Positions 7,742 to 19,498 of a DNA stretch of 64,000 nt are shown in pieces (positions within the stretch are counted from its first letter, which is position 1; every line of letters starts with the position of its first letter). The translations under genes were made by a program, and so were the position numbers. The DNA is from Pseudomonas sp. UBA4617 (GTDB lineage: Bacteria; Pseudomonadota; Gammaproteobacteria; Pseudomonadales; Pseudomonadaceae), in the NCBI RefSeq assembly GCF_002386445.1, contig NZ_DGIR01000034.1, positions 103,135 to 167,134 on the forward strand. The letters run 5' to 3'. Under the pieces are notes generated by a model that did no database searches, was not told where the DNA came from, and saw only the letters and a list, made by a program, of their open reading frames with translations.

Positions 7742-9127
7742 ATGAGCGCGATCAGCAGCCTGAGCCACGCCATCTCCCTCGACCCGTACAGCGGCGAGCA
7801 GATCAGCGCCTACCCGTTCGACACCGACGCCGCACTGGAAGCGGCGCTGCAACGTGCCAAGGTTGGCTTCCGCCAGTGGCGCCAGGTGTCGCTGGGTCAG
7901 CGCAGCGAATACTTGCTGGCGCTGGCCAGCACGCTCGAAACCAAGGCCGAAACCTTCGCGCAGATGATCAGCCGCGAAATTGGCAAGCCGATCGCCCAGG
8001 CCCGTGGCGAGGTCAGCAAATGCGTCGGCCTGTGCCGCTGGTACGCCGAGCACGGCCCGGCGATGCTCGCTGCCGAGCCGACCCAGGTGGAAAAGGCCCG
8101 CATCGAATACCGCCCGCTGGGCCCGATCCTGGCAGTGATGCCGTGGAACTTCCCGGTATGGCAGGTACTGCGCGGCGCCGTGCCGGCGATCCTGGCCGGC
8201 AACACCTACGTGCTCAAGCACGCCCCGAACGTGATGGGCAGCGCTTACCTGCTGGGCGAACTGTTCAAGGATGCCGGCCTGCCAGAAGGCGTGTTCGAGG
8301 TGCTGAACGTCACCCCGGACGGGGTCACCCGTGCCATCAACGATCCGCGCATCGCCGCCGTGACCCTCACTGGCAGCGTACGGGCCGGCATGGCCATTGG
8401 TGCGCAGGCTGGCGCGGCGCTGAAAAAGTGCGTGCTGGAACTGGGCGGCTCCGACCCGTTCATCGTGTTGGCCGACGCCGACCTGGATGCCGCCGTGAAG
8501 GCGGCGGTAATCGGCCGCTACCAGAACACCGGCCAGGTCTGCGCAGCGGCCAAGCGCCTGATCGTCGAAGCCAGCGTCGTGGAAGAATTCACCCGCCGGT
8601 TCGTCGACGCCACGCGTGAGCTGAAGGTGGGCAACCCGCTGGAAGACGATACCTACATCGGCCCGATGGCCCGTTATGACCTGCGTGAGGAGCTGGATGG
8701 CCAGGTCCAGGCAAGCATCGTCGAAGGCGCTACCCTGCTGCTGGGCGGACACAAGGTCGACGGCGTGGCCAACTTCTACGCACCGACCGTGCTGGCCAAC
8801 GTCACCCCGGACATGACGGCGTTCCGCCAGGAGCTGTTCGGGCCGGTGGCGGCGATAATCAGTGCCCGTGATGCGGATCATGCGGTTGAGCTGGCCAACG
8901 ACAGCGACTTCGGCCTGGCCTCGACCATCTACACCGCCGACTATGCGTTGGCCGAGCGCATGACTGCAGCCCTGGATACCGGTGGCGTGTTCATCAACGG
9001 CTACTGCGCCTCCGACCCCCGCGTGGCGTTCGGCGGGGTGAAGAAGAGCGGCTTCGGGCGCGAGCTGTCGCACTTTGGCGTGCGCGAGTTCACCAATGCG
9101 CAGACGGTTTGGCTGGATCGCAACTGA
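7742..9127 (+). CDS. sad: NAD(P)-dependent succinate semialdehyde dehydrogenase
   Basis: A 461-residue aldehyde dehydrogenase that oxidises succinate semialdehyde to succinate, the final step of putrescine and 4-aminobutyrate degradation. Catalytic residues are present: Asn136 (PWNFP), the general-base Glu233 (LELGGSDP) and the nucleophile Cys267 (NTGQVC). Length, the early DPYSGE start and the divergent PtrR neighbour all match E. coli Sad/YneI (462 residues) rather than the longer GabD. This would connect to the polyamine genes at 11-16 kb. It ends 35 bases before a convergent helicase gene, with a hairpin between them. Confidence 0.93.
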   Translation: MSAISSLSHAISLDPYSGEQISAYPFDTDAALEAALQRAKVGFRQWRQVSLGQRSEYLLALASTLETKAETFAQMISREIGKPIAQARGEVSKCVGLCRWYAEHGPAMLAAEPTQVEKARIEYRPLGPILAVMPWNFPVWQVLRGAVPAILAGNTYVLKHAPNVMGSAYLLGELFKDAGLPEGVFEVLNVTPDGVTRAINDPRIAAVTLTGSVRAGMAIGAQAGAALKKCVLELGGSDPFIVLADADLDAAVKAAVIGRYQNTGQVCAAAKRLIVEASVVEEFTRRFVDATRELKVGNPLEDDTYIGPMARYDLREELDGQVQASIVEGATLLLGGHKVDGVANFYAPTVLANVTPDMTAFRQELFGPVAAIISARDADHAVELANDSDFGLASTIYTADYALAERMTAALDTGGVFINGYCASDPRVAFGGVKKSGFGRELSHFGVREFTNAQTVWLDRN

Positions 9128-9138
9128 ATTGATGCCGC

Positions 9139-9157
9139 GGGGCCGCAAAGCGGCCCC
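9139..9157. terminator. Hairpin between convergent sad and helicase genes
   Basis: GGGGCCGC-AAA-GCGGCCCC is a perfect eight-pair stem with a three-base loop, centred between the two stop codons. It would serve transcripts from either side and belongs to the recurrent hairpin family of this window. Confidence 0.75.
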
Positions 9158-9162
9158 AACAC

Positions 9163-11073
9163 TCAATCCCGAACCTGGTCCTTGACCCAGTCCAGCATTC
9201 CGCCCGGCACGATCAGTTCATGCCGCGCCCGCGAACAGGCGGTGTACAACCCGGCCAGCATCCGCGCGCGCTCGTTGCGGTTCCCGGCCACCTGCGGCGC
9301 CACCATCAGTTCCGGCGACACCATGACCCGGGCAAACTCCATGTTCTTCACATCCCGTACCCGCCCCAGGAACAGCTTGGGCGCCTTGTCCCAGCGGTAA
9401 CGGCTCTTGGCCCGGGCAAAGTGCTCGGGTGTATAGCCCTTGCGCAGCATATTGGCCACGGCAACGAATGCCTTGTCATCGCCTTTGTCCTGTTCCAGCG
9501 CCTGCCAACTGGCATAACGGAACAGCATCGGGTGACGTGGCCGGGTGCCATGACGATACAGCTCGATGCAGTCCTCGACGAACAGCTCGAAGTCCTTGCG
9601 TGCGCTTTTCAGCAGCACGAATGGCACGCTCAGGTGCGTCAGGCGCTGGAACCAGCCGAACAGGCCCCACTCGTCGTCGACGATCAGTGCGGTGGGCTGT
9701 TCGGGAACGCTGACCGTGTCGAAGAAGCTGACTCGGGTGTAATGCTCGGCACTGCCGCTGAAGGCGCCCTGGATTGCCGCCGGATGTGCCTGGATCAGCG
9801 GGTTGAGCACCTTGTCCATGGCCGGCCCAGCGCGCAGTGAGCGGTCGATGCAGCGTTGGCGAATGAAGCTTCCATGGTGCGGGCTGAGGCCGTTGAGGTT
9901 CTGCAACTCGTCACCCAGGGCAATGATCGACTGCGGGCTGCGGTCGAGCAAGGCGAGCATCGGCGCCGACAGTTCGTGGGCCTCGTCGACGATGACATGG
10001 GTGTAGCGGCTGTCGATCACCTCAGCGGTCAGTGACAACAGTTTGACCCGGTGATAGTCGCGTACCGGCAACTGGATTTCCCGGGCTGACGGGCGAATCA
10101 GCTCTTGCCAGTACAACCGTGCCTTTTCCAGCAGCACTTCTTGATCCAGCGGCGTGGTCCCCGGCCCGGCCCACGGCAGATGGTGCAGCTGCAATTGGCT
10201 ATCGGCGCTATGGCAGAAGGTCCGCACGGCGCGAATGCACAACGTTACCACCTGCCGGGCAGCAAGCGGGCCGATGTCGGGAATGCCCAGCCAGCGGACC
10301 ACCTGCGCATCCTGCGGGCGCCACGACAGCTTGGTGCGGTAGGGATCGCGCAGGCGCCAACCGTTGCTGGTGAGGTCGCGGTTGAGCAGTTCGTCGGCCA
10401 GTTGGCCGAAGGTCAGCGCCGTATAGGCCGCGGCGTCCTTGACCCGCGCCTGCAAGGCGCGCAACTGGCCTTCGGTCAACGCCAGCAACAGCGTTCGCTG
10501 GGGATCGAGCAGGCGGGCGAACTGATGAATCAGGAAGGTCTTGCCAGTACCGGCGAACCCCTGCACGGCCACCGATTCGTCGATACCACTGAGAAACTCG
10601 CGCAACAGCCGGTGCTGCTGGTCGCTGAGCATCAGGTCGCTGGCCAGCGACGGCAGGTGCACCGGGTACAGCGGTGTTGCGCGCTGGCGGTAGCTGTCGG
10701 CGAACTGGAAGTTCCACTGGCCTTCGGCGTCCAGCAGTTCGTCGGCCTGGTACGCCACTTCGCTGGACAACAGGGCGATACCGTTGTCGCCGAGCATGCC
10801 CAGGCCCATCGCGAAGGCTTCACGGTCGAAGTGCTGCCCCACCTGGCCCTGGAAACGCCCGGGTGCGGCGCTCTCGACCTCATTGGCGATGCGCACGATT
10901 TCAGCGAAACGGCGCTCCTGCGCGTCAGCCGAGGCCACGGCGGGCTGGCGCGGCAGGTTTTGCACGAACAGCACTGTAGCGGCTTCCAGCAGGCTGGCGG
11001 TACTGAAGAACTCGGTAGCGGGCTCGCTGGCGAGGCGGTCGGCCTGGTCGCTGGGCAAAGGCAGGTAGAACAT
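9163..11073 (-). CDS. Orphan SF1 (UvrD/PcrA-like) ATPase/helicase
   Basis: A 636-residue protein with an N-terminal unknown region (1-150) followed by a RecA-like SF1 core. Walker A is GFAGTGKT at 172-179, the DE-box VIVDEAHE places Asp363/Glu364, motif III is ALGDELQNLNG, and the C-terminal motif VI region reads LYTACSRARHELIV. These identify an ATP-dependent DNA or RNA translocase. The N-terminus has no nuclease motif that I can see. Start at ATG 11073 is supported by GAGGTG; an in-frame ATG at 11124 is less likely. It stands alone between the sad gene and an AraC regulator, so its role (DNA repair, stress or defence) is undetermined. Confidence 0.85.
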   Translation of the reverse strand: MFYLPLPSDQADRLASEPATEFFSTASLLEAATVLFVQNLPRQPAVASADAQERRFAEIVRIANEVESAAPGRFQGQVGQHFDREAFAMGLGMLGDNGIALLSSEVAYQADELLDAEGQWNFQFADSYRQRATPLYPVHLPSLASDLMLSDQQHRLLREFLSGIDESVAVQGFAGTGKTFLIHQFARLLDPQRTLLLALTEGQLRALQARVKDAAAYTALTFGQLADELLNRDLTSNGWRLRDPYRTKLSWRPQDAQVVRWLGIPDIGPLAARQVVTLCIRAVRTFCHSADSQLQLHHLPWAGPGTTPLDQEVLLEKARLYWQELIRPSAREIQLPVRDYHRVKLLSLTAEVIDSRYTHVIVDEAHELSAPMLALLDRSPQSIIALGDELQNLNGLSPHHGSFIRQRCIDRSLRAGPAMDKVLNPLIQAHPAAIQGAFSGSAEHYTRVSFFDTVSVPEQPTALIVDDEWGLFGWFQRLTHLSVPFVLLKSARKDFELFVEDCIELYRHGTRPRHPMLFRYASWQALEQDKGDDKAFVAVANMLRKGYTPEHFARAKSRYRWDKAPKLFLGRVRDVKNMEFARVMVSPELMVAPQVAGNRNERARMLAGLYTACSRARHELIVPGGMLDWVKDQVRD

Positions 11074-11132
11074 CGGCACCTCGGGTGGAAACAGGCCGGC
11101 ACGATAGCAATTTTTGCGCGGCAATGCAGGGC

Positions 11133-12068
11133 TCAGTGCTGCCTGGGCTTGCAGCCGCTTTCCGGTACCCAGCCCCTGCCCCGCTTCAATGTCTCACTGG
11201 GAAATTCCTTGAACAACTGCCGGTAACTCTCTGAAAACCTTCCCAAATGCCAGAATGACCAACGCATCGCCACCTCGGCCACGGTCGCGCCCCCGTTGCG
11301 CAACAGGTCGCGCCGCGCACCGTTGAGCCGACGCAGGCGCAACCAGTGCGCCGGTGACATTCCGGTAAACGCCTTGAACGCCTGCTGCAACTGGCGCAGG
11401 GAAACCCCGGCAACCGCCGCCAGTTCCACCAGGTTAAGGGTTTCTTCCGGGCAATCGGCCGCCCACTCGCTGACCCGCCGCATGATCGCCCGTTCCTCGT
11501 CACGCCGCCCCAGGGCCAAGCCCTGCAGGCGTTGGCAAGCGTTGTCGAGGATGAACAGGCAGTCATCCAGCAGCTGTTCCGCCAGTGCCTGCCCCTGCAA
11601 CGGGCAGTCGGCCTCGCCCAGGCGGGTCAGCGTGGCGCTCAGCCAACTGCCGAACAGCGCATTCTGGCCGCTGCCCAGGGGCACCATGAACAAACCTTCG
11701 AGGCGCTGTGGGTCCAGGCCATGGCTGGCCAGGAATGCCTGGTCGAACACCACCGCCACTTCTTCGTAGTTCTCCGGTGTGATCCAGATGTTGCGGCTCT
11801 GTTCGTTCAACAGGTACAGGCTGTTCTCGCTGCGGTCGAAGCAGAACGCCAGCGAACCGCTCGGTGCCCGGAAAAACTGCTCTACCCGGGTGTTCAGGCG
11901 TTCCTCGTATACCTCAACGCCCTCCAGCCCCAGGCAACGCAACTCACCGCTGAAATGCCCGGGCGACATCTGCCGGTATTGCTGCTGCCACGCCGGGGTG
12001 ACACGCACCTGTTCGATGACATCGGTGGTGTGGAAGGCCTGGACTTGCAGGGCATTGGCGGTTGTCAC
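11133..12068 (-). CDS. AraC-family transcriptional regulator (EutR-like C-terminus)
   Basis: About 311 residues. The C-terminal hundred residues hold two helix-turn-helix motifs (LVELAAVAGVSLRQLQQAFK and the later VAEVAMRWSFWHLGRFSESY), the arrangement of AraC factors; the second matches EutR/FeaR-type GRFSxxYRxxFGxxPSxTL. The N-terminal two thirds is a ligand or dimerisation domain. I favour a GTG start at 12068 with AGGA six bases upstream, since the in-frame ATG at 12227 would leave only 23 bases to the divergent synthetase gene. By position it should control the polyamine genes that start at 12251. Confidence 0.8.
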   Translation of the reverse strand: MTTANALQVQAFHTTDVIEQVRVTPAWQQQYRQMSPGHFSGELRCLGLEGVEVYEERLNTRVEQFFRAPSGSLAFCFDRSENSLYLLNEQSRNIWITPENYEEVAVVFDQAFLASHGLDPQRLEGLFMVPLGSGQNALFGSWLSATLTRLGEADCPLQGQALAEQLLDDCLFILDNACQRLQGLALGRRDEERAIMRRVSEWAADCPEETLNLVELAAVAGVSLRQLQQAFKAFTGMSPAHWLRLRRLNGARRDLLRNGGATVAEVAMRWSFWHLGRFSESYRQLFKEFPSETLKRGRGWVPESGCKPRQH

Positions 12069-12250
12069 GCGCGGTCCTAGTTGCACTCTTCTGGTGCATT
12101 CATTTCCGGAGAAAGTGGATAGATCGGCCACAGGGGCTGCGACCAAGATAGTCTCCAGCGCGTCAACTGGGAAGCGCAACGCCTTCGAAACCCGGTAACG
12201 GGGTTCGTCGGACACCCGCTCCCCCACTGAAACCCAACCAAGAGGTCTGT

Positions 12251-14769
<2,519 letters not shown>

Positions 14770-14782
14770 GCCGAGAACAGCC

Positions 14783-16078
14783 ATGTCCTTCACGACCCAA
14801 CACGCCGCCTCGTACTACGCCGCCACGGCACGCGATGCGGCGCCCTACCCCAGCCTGGACGGCGAACAGACGGCCGACGTATGCGTGGTTGGTGGCGGGC
14901 TGACCGGCGTCAACACGGCGCTGGAGCTGGCCGAGCGCGGCCTGTCGGTGGTACTGCTGGAAGCCCGGCGCATCGGCTGGGGTGCCAGCGGACGCAACGG
15001 CGGCCAGCTGATCCGTGGCATCGGCCATGACGTCAACGGTTTCGCCCGGCATGTCGGCCAGGACGGCGTGCGTTATCTGAAGCAGGCCGGCATCGATTCG
15101 GTAGCGCTGGTGGCCAGCCGCATCGCCCGGTACGGCATTGCCTGCGACCTGCGCTGGGGCTTTTGCGAACTGGCCAATACACCCGCCCAGTTCGCCGCGT
15201 TCCAGGATGAACTGGACGATCTGGCCGACCTCGGTTATCGCCCTGAAACCCGCCTGGTCGGTGCCGACCAGCTGCACGAGATCGTCGCCAGCGACCAGTA
15301 CGCTGGCGGCCTGGTCGACATGGGCTCGGGCCACCTGCACCCGCTTGATCTGGTCCAGGGTGAAGCACGTGCCGCCCACGGCCTGGGCGTGCGCATCTTC
15401 GAGCACAGCCCGGTGCTGCGCATCGAGCATGGCCACCAGGTGGTGCTGCACACCGCCCATGGCAAGGTGCGCGCAGCCAACCTGGTGCTCGGTTGCAACG
15501 CCCACCTCGATGAACTGGAACCGCGCCTGAGCGGCAAGGTGCTGCCGGCCGGCAGTTACGTGGTGGCTACCGAGCCACTGCCTGAAACGCTGGCCACCCG
15601 GCTGATCCCGCAGAACATGGCGCTGTGCGACCAGAAGGTCGGCCTGGACTATTACCGCCTCACGGCAGACCGCCGGCTGCTGTTCGGCGGCGCCTGTCAT
15701 TATTCCGGCCGCGACCCCAAAGACATCGCTGCCTACATGCGGCCCAAGGTCCTGAAGGTATTCCCGCAACTGGCCGAGGTGCGGATTGATTACCAATGGG
15801 GCGGCATGATCGGCATCACCGCCAACCGCTTTCCCCAGGTCGGCCGCCTCAGCCAGCAACGCAACGTGTATTACGCCCAGGGCTATTCAGGGCACGGCCT
15901 GAATGTCACGCACTGGAGCGCCAGGCTGCTCGCCGAAAGCATTGCGCTCGGCCACAGCCGCGGGCTGGACGTGTTCAGTGCGGTGCCGCACCTGACCTTC
16001 CCCGGCGGCAAGGCACTGCGCTCGCCGCTGCTGGCGCTGGGCATGTTGTGGTACCGCTTGCGCGAGGCACTGGGCTGA
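14783..16078 (+). CDS. puuB: Gamma-glutamylputrescine oxidase (PuuB-type FAD oxidase)
   Basis: A 431-residue flavoprotein of the DAO family. The Rossmann motif VCVVGGGLTGVNTALEL (about 34-50) binds FAD, and the GASGRNGGQL segment beside it is characteristic of the PuuB/OrdL group. It would oxidise gamma-glutamyl-polyamine to the aldehyde, the step after the synthetase at 12251; the aldehyde dehydrogenase and gamma-glutamyl hydrolase needed next are not in the module, though sad (7742) catalyses the last step. Its start lies 13 bases behind the binding-protein stop, consistent with co-transcription. Cytoplasmic. Confidence 0.88.
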   Translation: MSFTTQHAASYYAATARDAAPYPSLDGEQTADVCVVGGGLTGVNTALELAERGLSVVLLEARRIGWGASGRNGGQLIRGIGHDVNGFARHVGQDGVRYLKQAGIDSVALVASRIARYGIACDLRWGFCELANTPAQFAAFQDELDDLADLGYRPETRLVGADQLHEIVASDQYAGGLVDMGSGHLHPLDLVQGEARAAHGLGVRIFEHSPVLRIEHGHQVVLHTAHGKVRAANLVLGCNAHLDELEPRLSGKVLPAGSYVVATEPLPETLATRLIPQNMALCDQKVGLDYYRLTADRRLLFGGACHYSGRDPKDIAAYMRPKVLKVFPQLAEVRIDYQWGGMIGITANRFPQVGRLSQQRNVYYAQGYSGHGLNVTHWSARLLAESIALGHSRGLDVFSAVPHLTFPGGKALRSPLLALGMLWYRLREALG

Positions 16079-16188
16079 ACAGCCGCGACAGATGGGCGAT
16101 TTTCATGGCGATTGAACCCAGGCACTGGCCATCTGTCGTGCACCTGCTAGCGTTGTTCTGGCCGACCCACCATGGATGCATTTTCATC

Positions 16189-16869
16189 ATGAAATCATTG
16201 CCCCGCATTACCCTGTTGTGCGCCGCAGTGCTCGCCGTTGCTGCCTGTTCCAGCAACCGCGTGGACCCCAAGGACTACTCCGGCTTCCTCAAGGACTACA
16301 GCCGCCTGGCAGAAACCAGGAGCCCCTCGGGCGCTCCGGTGATGCGCTGGATCGACCCCAAGGCCAACGTCAACCAGTACAGCCAGGTATTCATCGAGCC
16401 TAGCCAGTTCTACCCCCGGCCACAGCCGACGGAAGTCATCTCGGCGCAGACGCTGCAGGAAATCACCCGCTACTTCAATGAGGCCCTGCGCCGTGAGATG
16501 GGCAGCGTCGTGCCCCTGGCCAAGGGCCCCGGGCCCGGGGTGCTCGTGGTGCGTCCTGCGATCACGGCGGTGTCCACCCGCAACGAAGGCCTCAAGCCTT
16601 ACGAGATCATTCCCATCGCGTTGATCTCGGCCGGCGTGAACACGGCCATGGGCGGTCGCGACCAGGATGTGGATGTTGGTGTGGAGGCTGCGTTCCTGGA
16701 TGGTGCCAGCCAGAAGGTGCTGGCCCAGGTAGTGCGCAAGGGTGCAGGGCAGGAACTGGAGAACAAAACCACCAAGCTGACCCTGAACGACGTCAAGCCG
16801 GTGCTGGATGGCTGGGCCAGGGACATGCGCGCGAGCTTCCTCGAAGCGAAACAGAAAGCCCGCCAGTAA
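16189..16869 (+). CDS. DUF3313 family lipoprotein
   Basis: A 226-residue exported lipoprotein. The N-terminus MKSLPRITLLCAAVLAVAAC ends in the lipobox VAAC, making Cys20 the acylated residue. The body begins SSNRVDPKDYSGFLKDYS, the signature start of the DUF3313 family, and contains a long alpha/beta domain (VFIEPSQFYP, LVVRPAITAVSTRNEG). Function is unknown for the family; an outer-membrane or periplasmic role is implied by the anchor. The ATG at 16189 is chosen for the signal peptide. It follows puuB by 110 bases and is probably an independent unit, ending in a REP pair. Confidence 0.85.
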   Translation: MKSLPRITLLCAAVLAVAACSSNRVDPKDYSGFLKDYSRLAETRSPSGAPVMRWIDPKANVNQYSQVFIEPSQFYPRPQPTEVISAQTLQEITRYFNEALRREMGSVVPLAKGPGPGVLVVRPAITAVSTRNEGLKPYEIIPIALISAGVNTAMGGRDQDVDVGVEAAFLDGASQKVLAQVVRKGAGQELENKTTKLTLNDVKPVLDGWARDMRASFLEAKQKARQ

Positions 16870-16880
16870 CCGCCCGTACA

Positions 16881-16980
16881 CAGGCCTTTTCGCGAAAAGG
16901 CCGCAAAGCGGCCCCGGTATTTCAGCGCAGAGAAAGGACACGGGGGCTGCTTTGCAGCCCTTTCGCGGCACAAGGCCGCG
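16881..16980. repeat. REP pair in inverted orientation (REPIN-like)
   Basis: The left arm (16881-16915, GGCCTTTTCGCGAAAAGG then the GGCCGC-AAA-GCGGCC hairpin) and the right arm (16942-16980) are imperfect inverted copies; each arm also contains its own GC hairpin. The pair lies between the convergent DUF3313 and sdaA genes and is closely related to the pair at 43842-43966. It may act as a terminator and mRNA stabiliser. Confidence 0.75.
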
Positions 16981-16997
16981 CTAACCGGTCTGGTTAC

Positions 16998-18374
16998 TCA
17001 ACACTCCACGAACGCAACAGCCAAACCGCCGCGCGAGGTTTCCTTGTAGTTGGCATGCATGTCCGCCCCGGTATCACGCATGGTGCGGATCACCCGGTCC
17101 AGCGAGATGAAATGCTCGCCATCCCCGCGCAAGGCCATCTGCACGGCGTTGATCGCCTTCACCGCCGCGATCGCGTTGCGCTCGATGCAGGGCACCTGCA
17201 CCAGGCCGCCGACCGGGTCGCAGGTCAGGCCCAGGTTATGTTCCAGGGCAATCTCGGCGGCGTTTTCCAGTTGCGGCGGTGTCGCGCCAAGCACCTGCGC
17301 CAGGCCGGCAGCGGCCATCGAACAGGCCGAGCCCACCTCGCCCTGGCAGCCGACTTCCGCCCCGGAGATCGACGCGTTCTTCTTGCACAGGATACCGACC
17401 GACGCTGCGCCCAGAAGGAAGTCCACCACATCCGCATCGCAGGCGCCGGGGTTGAACTTCATGTAGTAGTGCAACACCGCAGGGATGATCCCGGCGGCGC
17501 CATTGGTTGGCGCGGTGACCATGCGCCCGCCTGCGGCGTTCTCTTCGTTCACCGCCAGGGCGAACAGGTTGACCCACTCCATGGCACTGAGGGTGGAACC
17601 GATCACGTTGGGCTTGCCCAGCTCCTGCAGGCTGCGATGCAAGCGCGCTGCACGCCGCTTGACATGCAGGCCGCCAGGCAGGATGCCTTCGTTGCGCAGG
17701 CCGTTGTCGACGCATTCACGCATGGCCGCCCAGATCCGCAGCAGGCCCTCGCGCACTTCGGCCTCCGGGCGCCAGGCACACTCGTTGGCCATTATCAATT
17801 GCGCCACGCTCAAACCATGAGCCTTGCACAAGGCCAGCAACTGCGCAGCGCTGTCGAATTCGTACGGTAGCTGCACCGCGTTCGCTTCGCCGGGTGGCGC
17901 ATCGATCTCGGCCTGCTCGACGATGAAACCACCGCCCACCGAATAGTAGGTCTGGCGCAACAGGCTGGCCTGTCCGTCCAGGGCCTCCAGGCTCATGGCG
18001 TTCGGGTGGTAGGGCAGGTTTTCGTCGAGCAGCAGCAGATCGCGGCTGTACTCGAACGCCAGCGGGTGGCTGCCATCGAGCATCAGGCAATGCTCCTGCA
18101 TGACCTGGCCAATGCGCGCCTCGATGGTGGCCGGGTCGATACGGTCCGGCCACTGCCCCATCAGGCCGAGCAGGCAGGCGCGGTCGGTGGCGTGGCCAAC
18201 GCCGGTGGCCGACAGCGAACCATACAGCCGCACCTCGACACGGCTTACCCGGCCCAGCAGACCTTGCTCACGCAGGGCCTGGGCAAAGGTCGCCGCTGCC
18301 CGCATGGGGCCGACGGTGTGGGAGCTGGACGGCCCGATGCCGATTTTGAAAAGGTCGAAAACACTGATAGCCAT
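16998..18374 (-). CDS. sdaA: L-serine ammonia-lyase, single-chain [4Fe-4S] type
   Basis: A 458-residue enzyme converting L-serine to pyruvate and ammonia. The N-terminal beta domain opens with [20 protein letters not shown], whose SSSHT is the serine-binding signature, and the C-terminal alpha domain supplies the iron-sulfur cysteines in GILCKKN, GSACSM, LTCDP and VPCIERN. The single-chain length matches the E. coli SdaA/SdaB type. I start at ATG 18374; a longer in-frame reading to 18521 has no ribosome site and runs through the promoter. It is divergent from the LysR gene at 18521, its probable regulator. Confidence 0.95.
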   Translation of the reverse strand: MAISVFDLFKIGIGPSSSHTVGPMRAAATFAQALREQGLLGRVSRVEVRLYGSLSATGVGHATDRACLLGLMGQWPDRIDPATIEARIGQVMQEHCLMLDGSHPLAFEYSRDLLLLDENLPYHPNAMSLEALDGQASLLRQTYYSVGGGFIVEQAEIDAPPGEANAVQLPYEFDSAAQLLALCKAHGLSVAQLIMANECAWRPEAEVREGLLRIWAAMRECVDNGLRNEGILPGGLHVKRRAARLHRSLQELGKPNVIGSTLSAMEWVNLFALAVNEENAAGGRMVTAPTNGAAGIIPAVLHYYMKFNPGACDADVVDFLLGAASVGILCKKNASISGAEVGCQGEVGSACSMAAAGLAQVLGATPPQLENAAEIALEHNLGLTCDPVGGLVQVPCIERNAIAAVKAINAVQMALRGDGEHFISLDRVIRTMRDTGADMHANYKETSRGGLAVAFVEC

Positions 18375-18435
18375 GCTAATGCCTGACCGTGAGCGAGTAT
18401 GAACCCGCAGCACGGTTCTCTGAAAAAATTGAGCG

Positions 18436-18457
18436 GTATTGCGATTTTGCGCGATAC
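18436..18457. promoter_or_regulatory. Dyad operator between sdaA and LysR gene
   Basis: GTATTGCG-N6-CGCGATAC is a 22-base dyad with seven of eight positions symmetrical. It sits 62 bases upstream of sdaA and 64 bases upstream of the LysR start, the position and size expected of a LysR-type recognition site. Confidence 0.6.
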
Positions 18458-18520
18458 TGCCGCGCTGGCTCACGGATGACCAACGAAACTTTCTAAGCAA
18501 GGCTTTAGTGGTACTAAACA

Positions 18521-19471
18521 ATGCGTCGACAACTCAATGGCCAGCTGTTCGTCTGGCTGCATGTGTTTGCCTGTGCGGCCCGGCACTTGTCCTTCACCCG
18601 CTGTGCCGAAGAACTGCACATCACCCCGGGAGCGGTCAGCCAGCAGATGCGCCAACTGGAAGAACGCCTGGGTTATCGGTTGTTCCTTCGCCGGGCGCGC
18701 GGCGTGGAACTGAGCGCCGAGGGGCAGCGCCTGGCGCAGACGGTGGCCGAAGCCTACGGCAGCATCGAAGCTGAATTGCTGCGCCTGGATGCGGGCGAAA
18801 TCCGTGGCACCTTGCGCCTGCGTTCGATCCCGTCGTTCCTGGCCAAATGGCTCACGCCGCGCCTGCCGCGCTTCCAGCAACGCTACCCGGACATCGAGCT
18901 GCGGCTGGTGGCCGAAGACAGTGCCCAGGCATTGACCCCCGGTGATTTCGACCTGGCCATCGACCTGAACGACGGCAGTTACCCCGGCATGCTGTCGACG
19001 CCGCTGCTGGACGAGCAGATCTTCCCGGTGTGCTCTCCCGCCCTGCTGCGCGGACGCCCGCCACTGCACGGGCCGGCGGATCTGGCGCACTACCCGCTGC
19101 TGCACGACATCACCGCCTGGCGTGGCAGTTCGGAATATGCTGAATGGGAGTTCTACCTGGAAGGCATCGGTGCCGCCGGTCTCGATGTACGGCGCGGCCA
19201 TACCTTCAACCGCAACCACCTGACCATCGAGGCGGCGATCGCCGGCAGCGGCGTGGCCATCGCGCGACGCACCCTGCTCAATGACGAATTGGAGCGGGGA
19301 GCGCTGATCGTGCCGTTCGGGGTGCCGATTGCCAACCACAAACGCTACGTGGTGCATTACCCGCCGGGCGGGTTGAACCAGCCCGGCGCACGGGCGGTGC
19401 ATGACTGGCTGGTGGAAGAAGCACGGGGGTTCAGGGCGTTGCACCCGCTGGGCAAGGAGCAACCCGCCTGA
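18521..19471 (+). CDS. LysR-family regulator (GcvA/DsdC-like), probable regulator of sdaA
   Basis: A 316-residue LysR-type factor. The winged helix (about 12-70) contains LSFTRCAEELHITPGAVSQQ followed by MRQLEERLGYRLFLRRARGV, the recognition helix pattern shared by GcvA, AmpR and DsdC. The effector-binding domain (95-300) follows. The divergent arrangement with sdaA and the dyad between them make control of serine dehydratase likely, with serine or glycine as the candidate inducer; DsdC plays the equivalent role for D-serine deaminase in E. coli. The gene ends 27 bases from the convergent glycosyl-1-phosphate transferase gene. Confidence 0.85.
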   Translation: MRRQLNGQLFVWLHVFACAARHLSFTRCAEELHITPGAVSQQMRQLEERLGYRLFLRRARGVELSAEGQRLAQTVAEAYGSIEAELLRLDAGEIRGTLRLRSIPSFLAKWLTPRLPRFQQRYPDIELRLVAEDSAQALTPGDFDLAIDLNDGSYPGMLSTPLLDEQIFPVCSPALLRGRPPLHGPADLAHYPLLHDITAWRGSSEYAEWEFYLEGIGAAGLDVRRGHTFNRNHLTIEAAIAGSGVAIARRTLLNDELERGALIVPFGVPIANHKRYVVHYPPGGLNQPGARAVHDWLVEEARGFRALHPLGKEQPA

Positions 19472-19498
19472 AGGCAGTGTTCACAGGCGTGATTCGGC

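Noticed and set aside
7724..9166. 480-codon frame antisense to the succinate semialdehyde dehydrogenase gene
   Set aside because: Composition is the mirror of the sense gene and no protein family is recognisable.
18375..18521. Longer sdaA start at 18521
   Set aside because: The extra 49 codons cover the divergent promoter and dyad and lack any family similarity.
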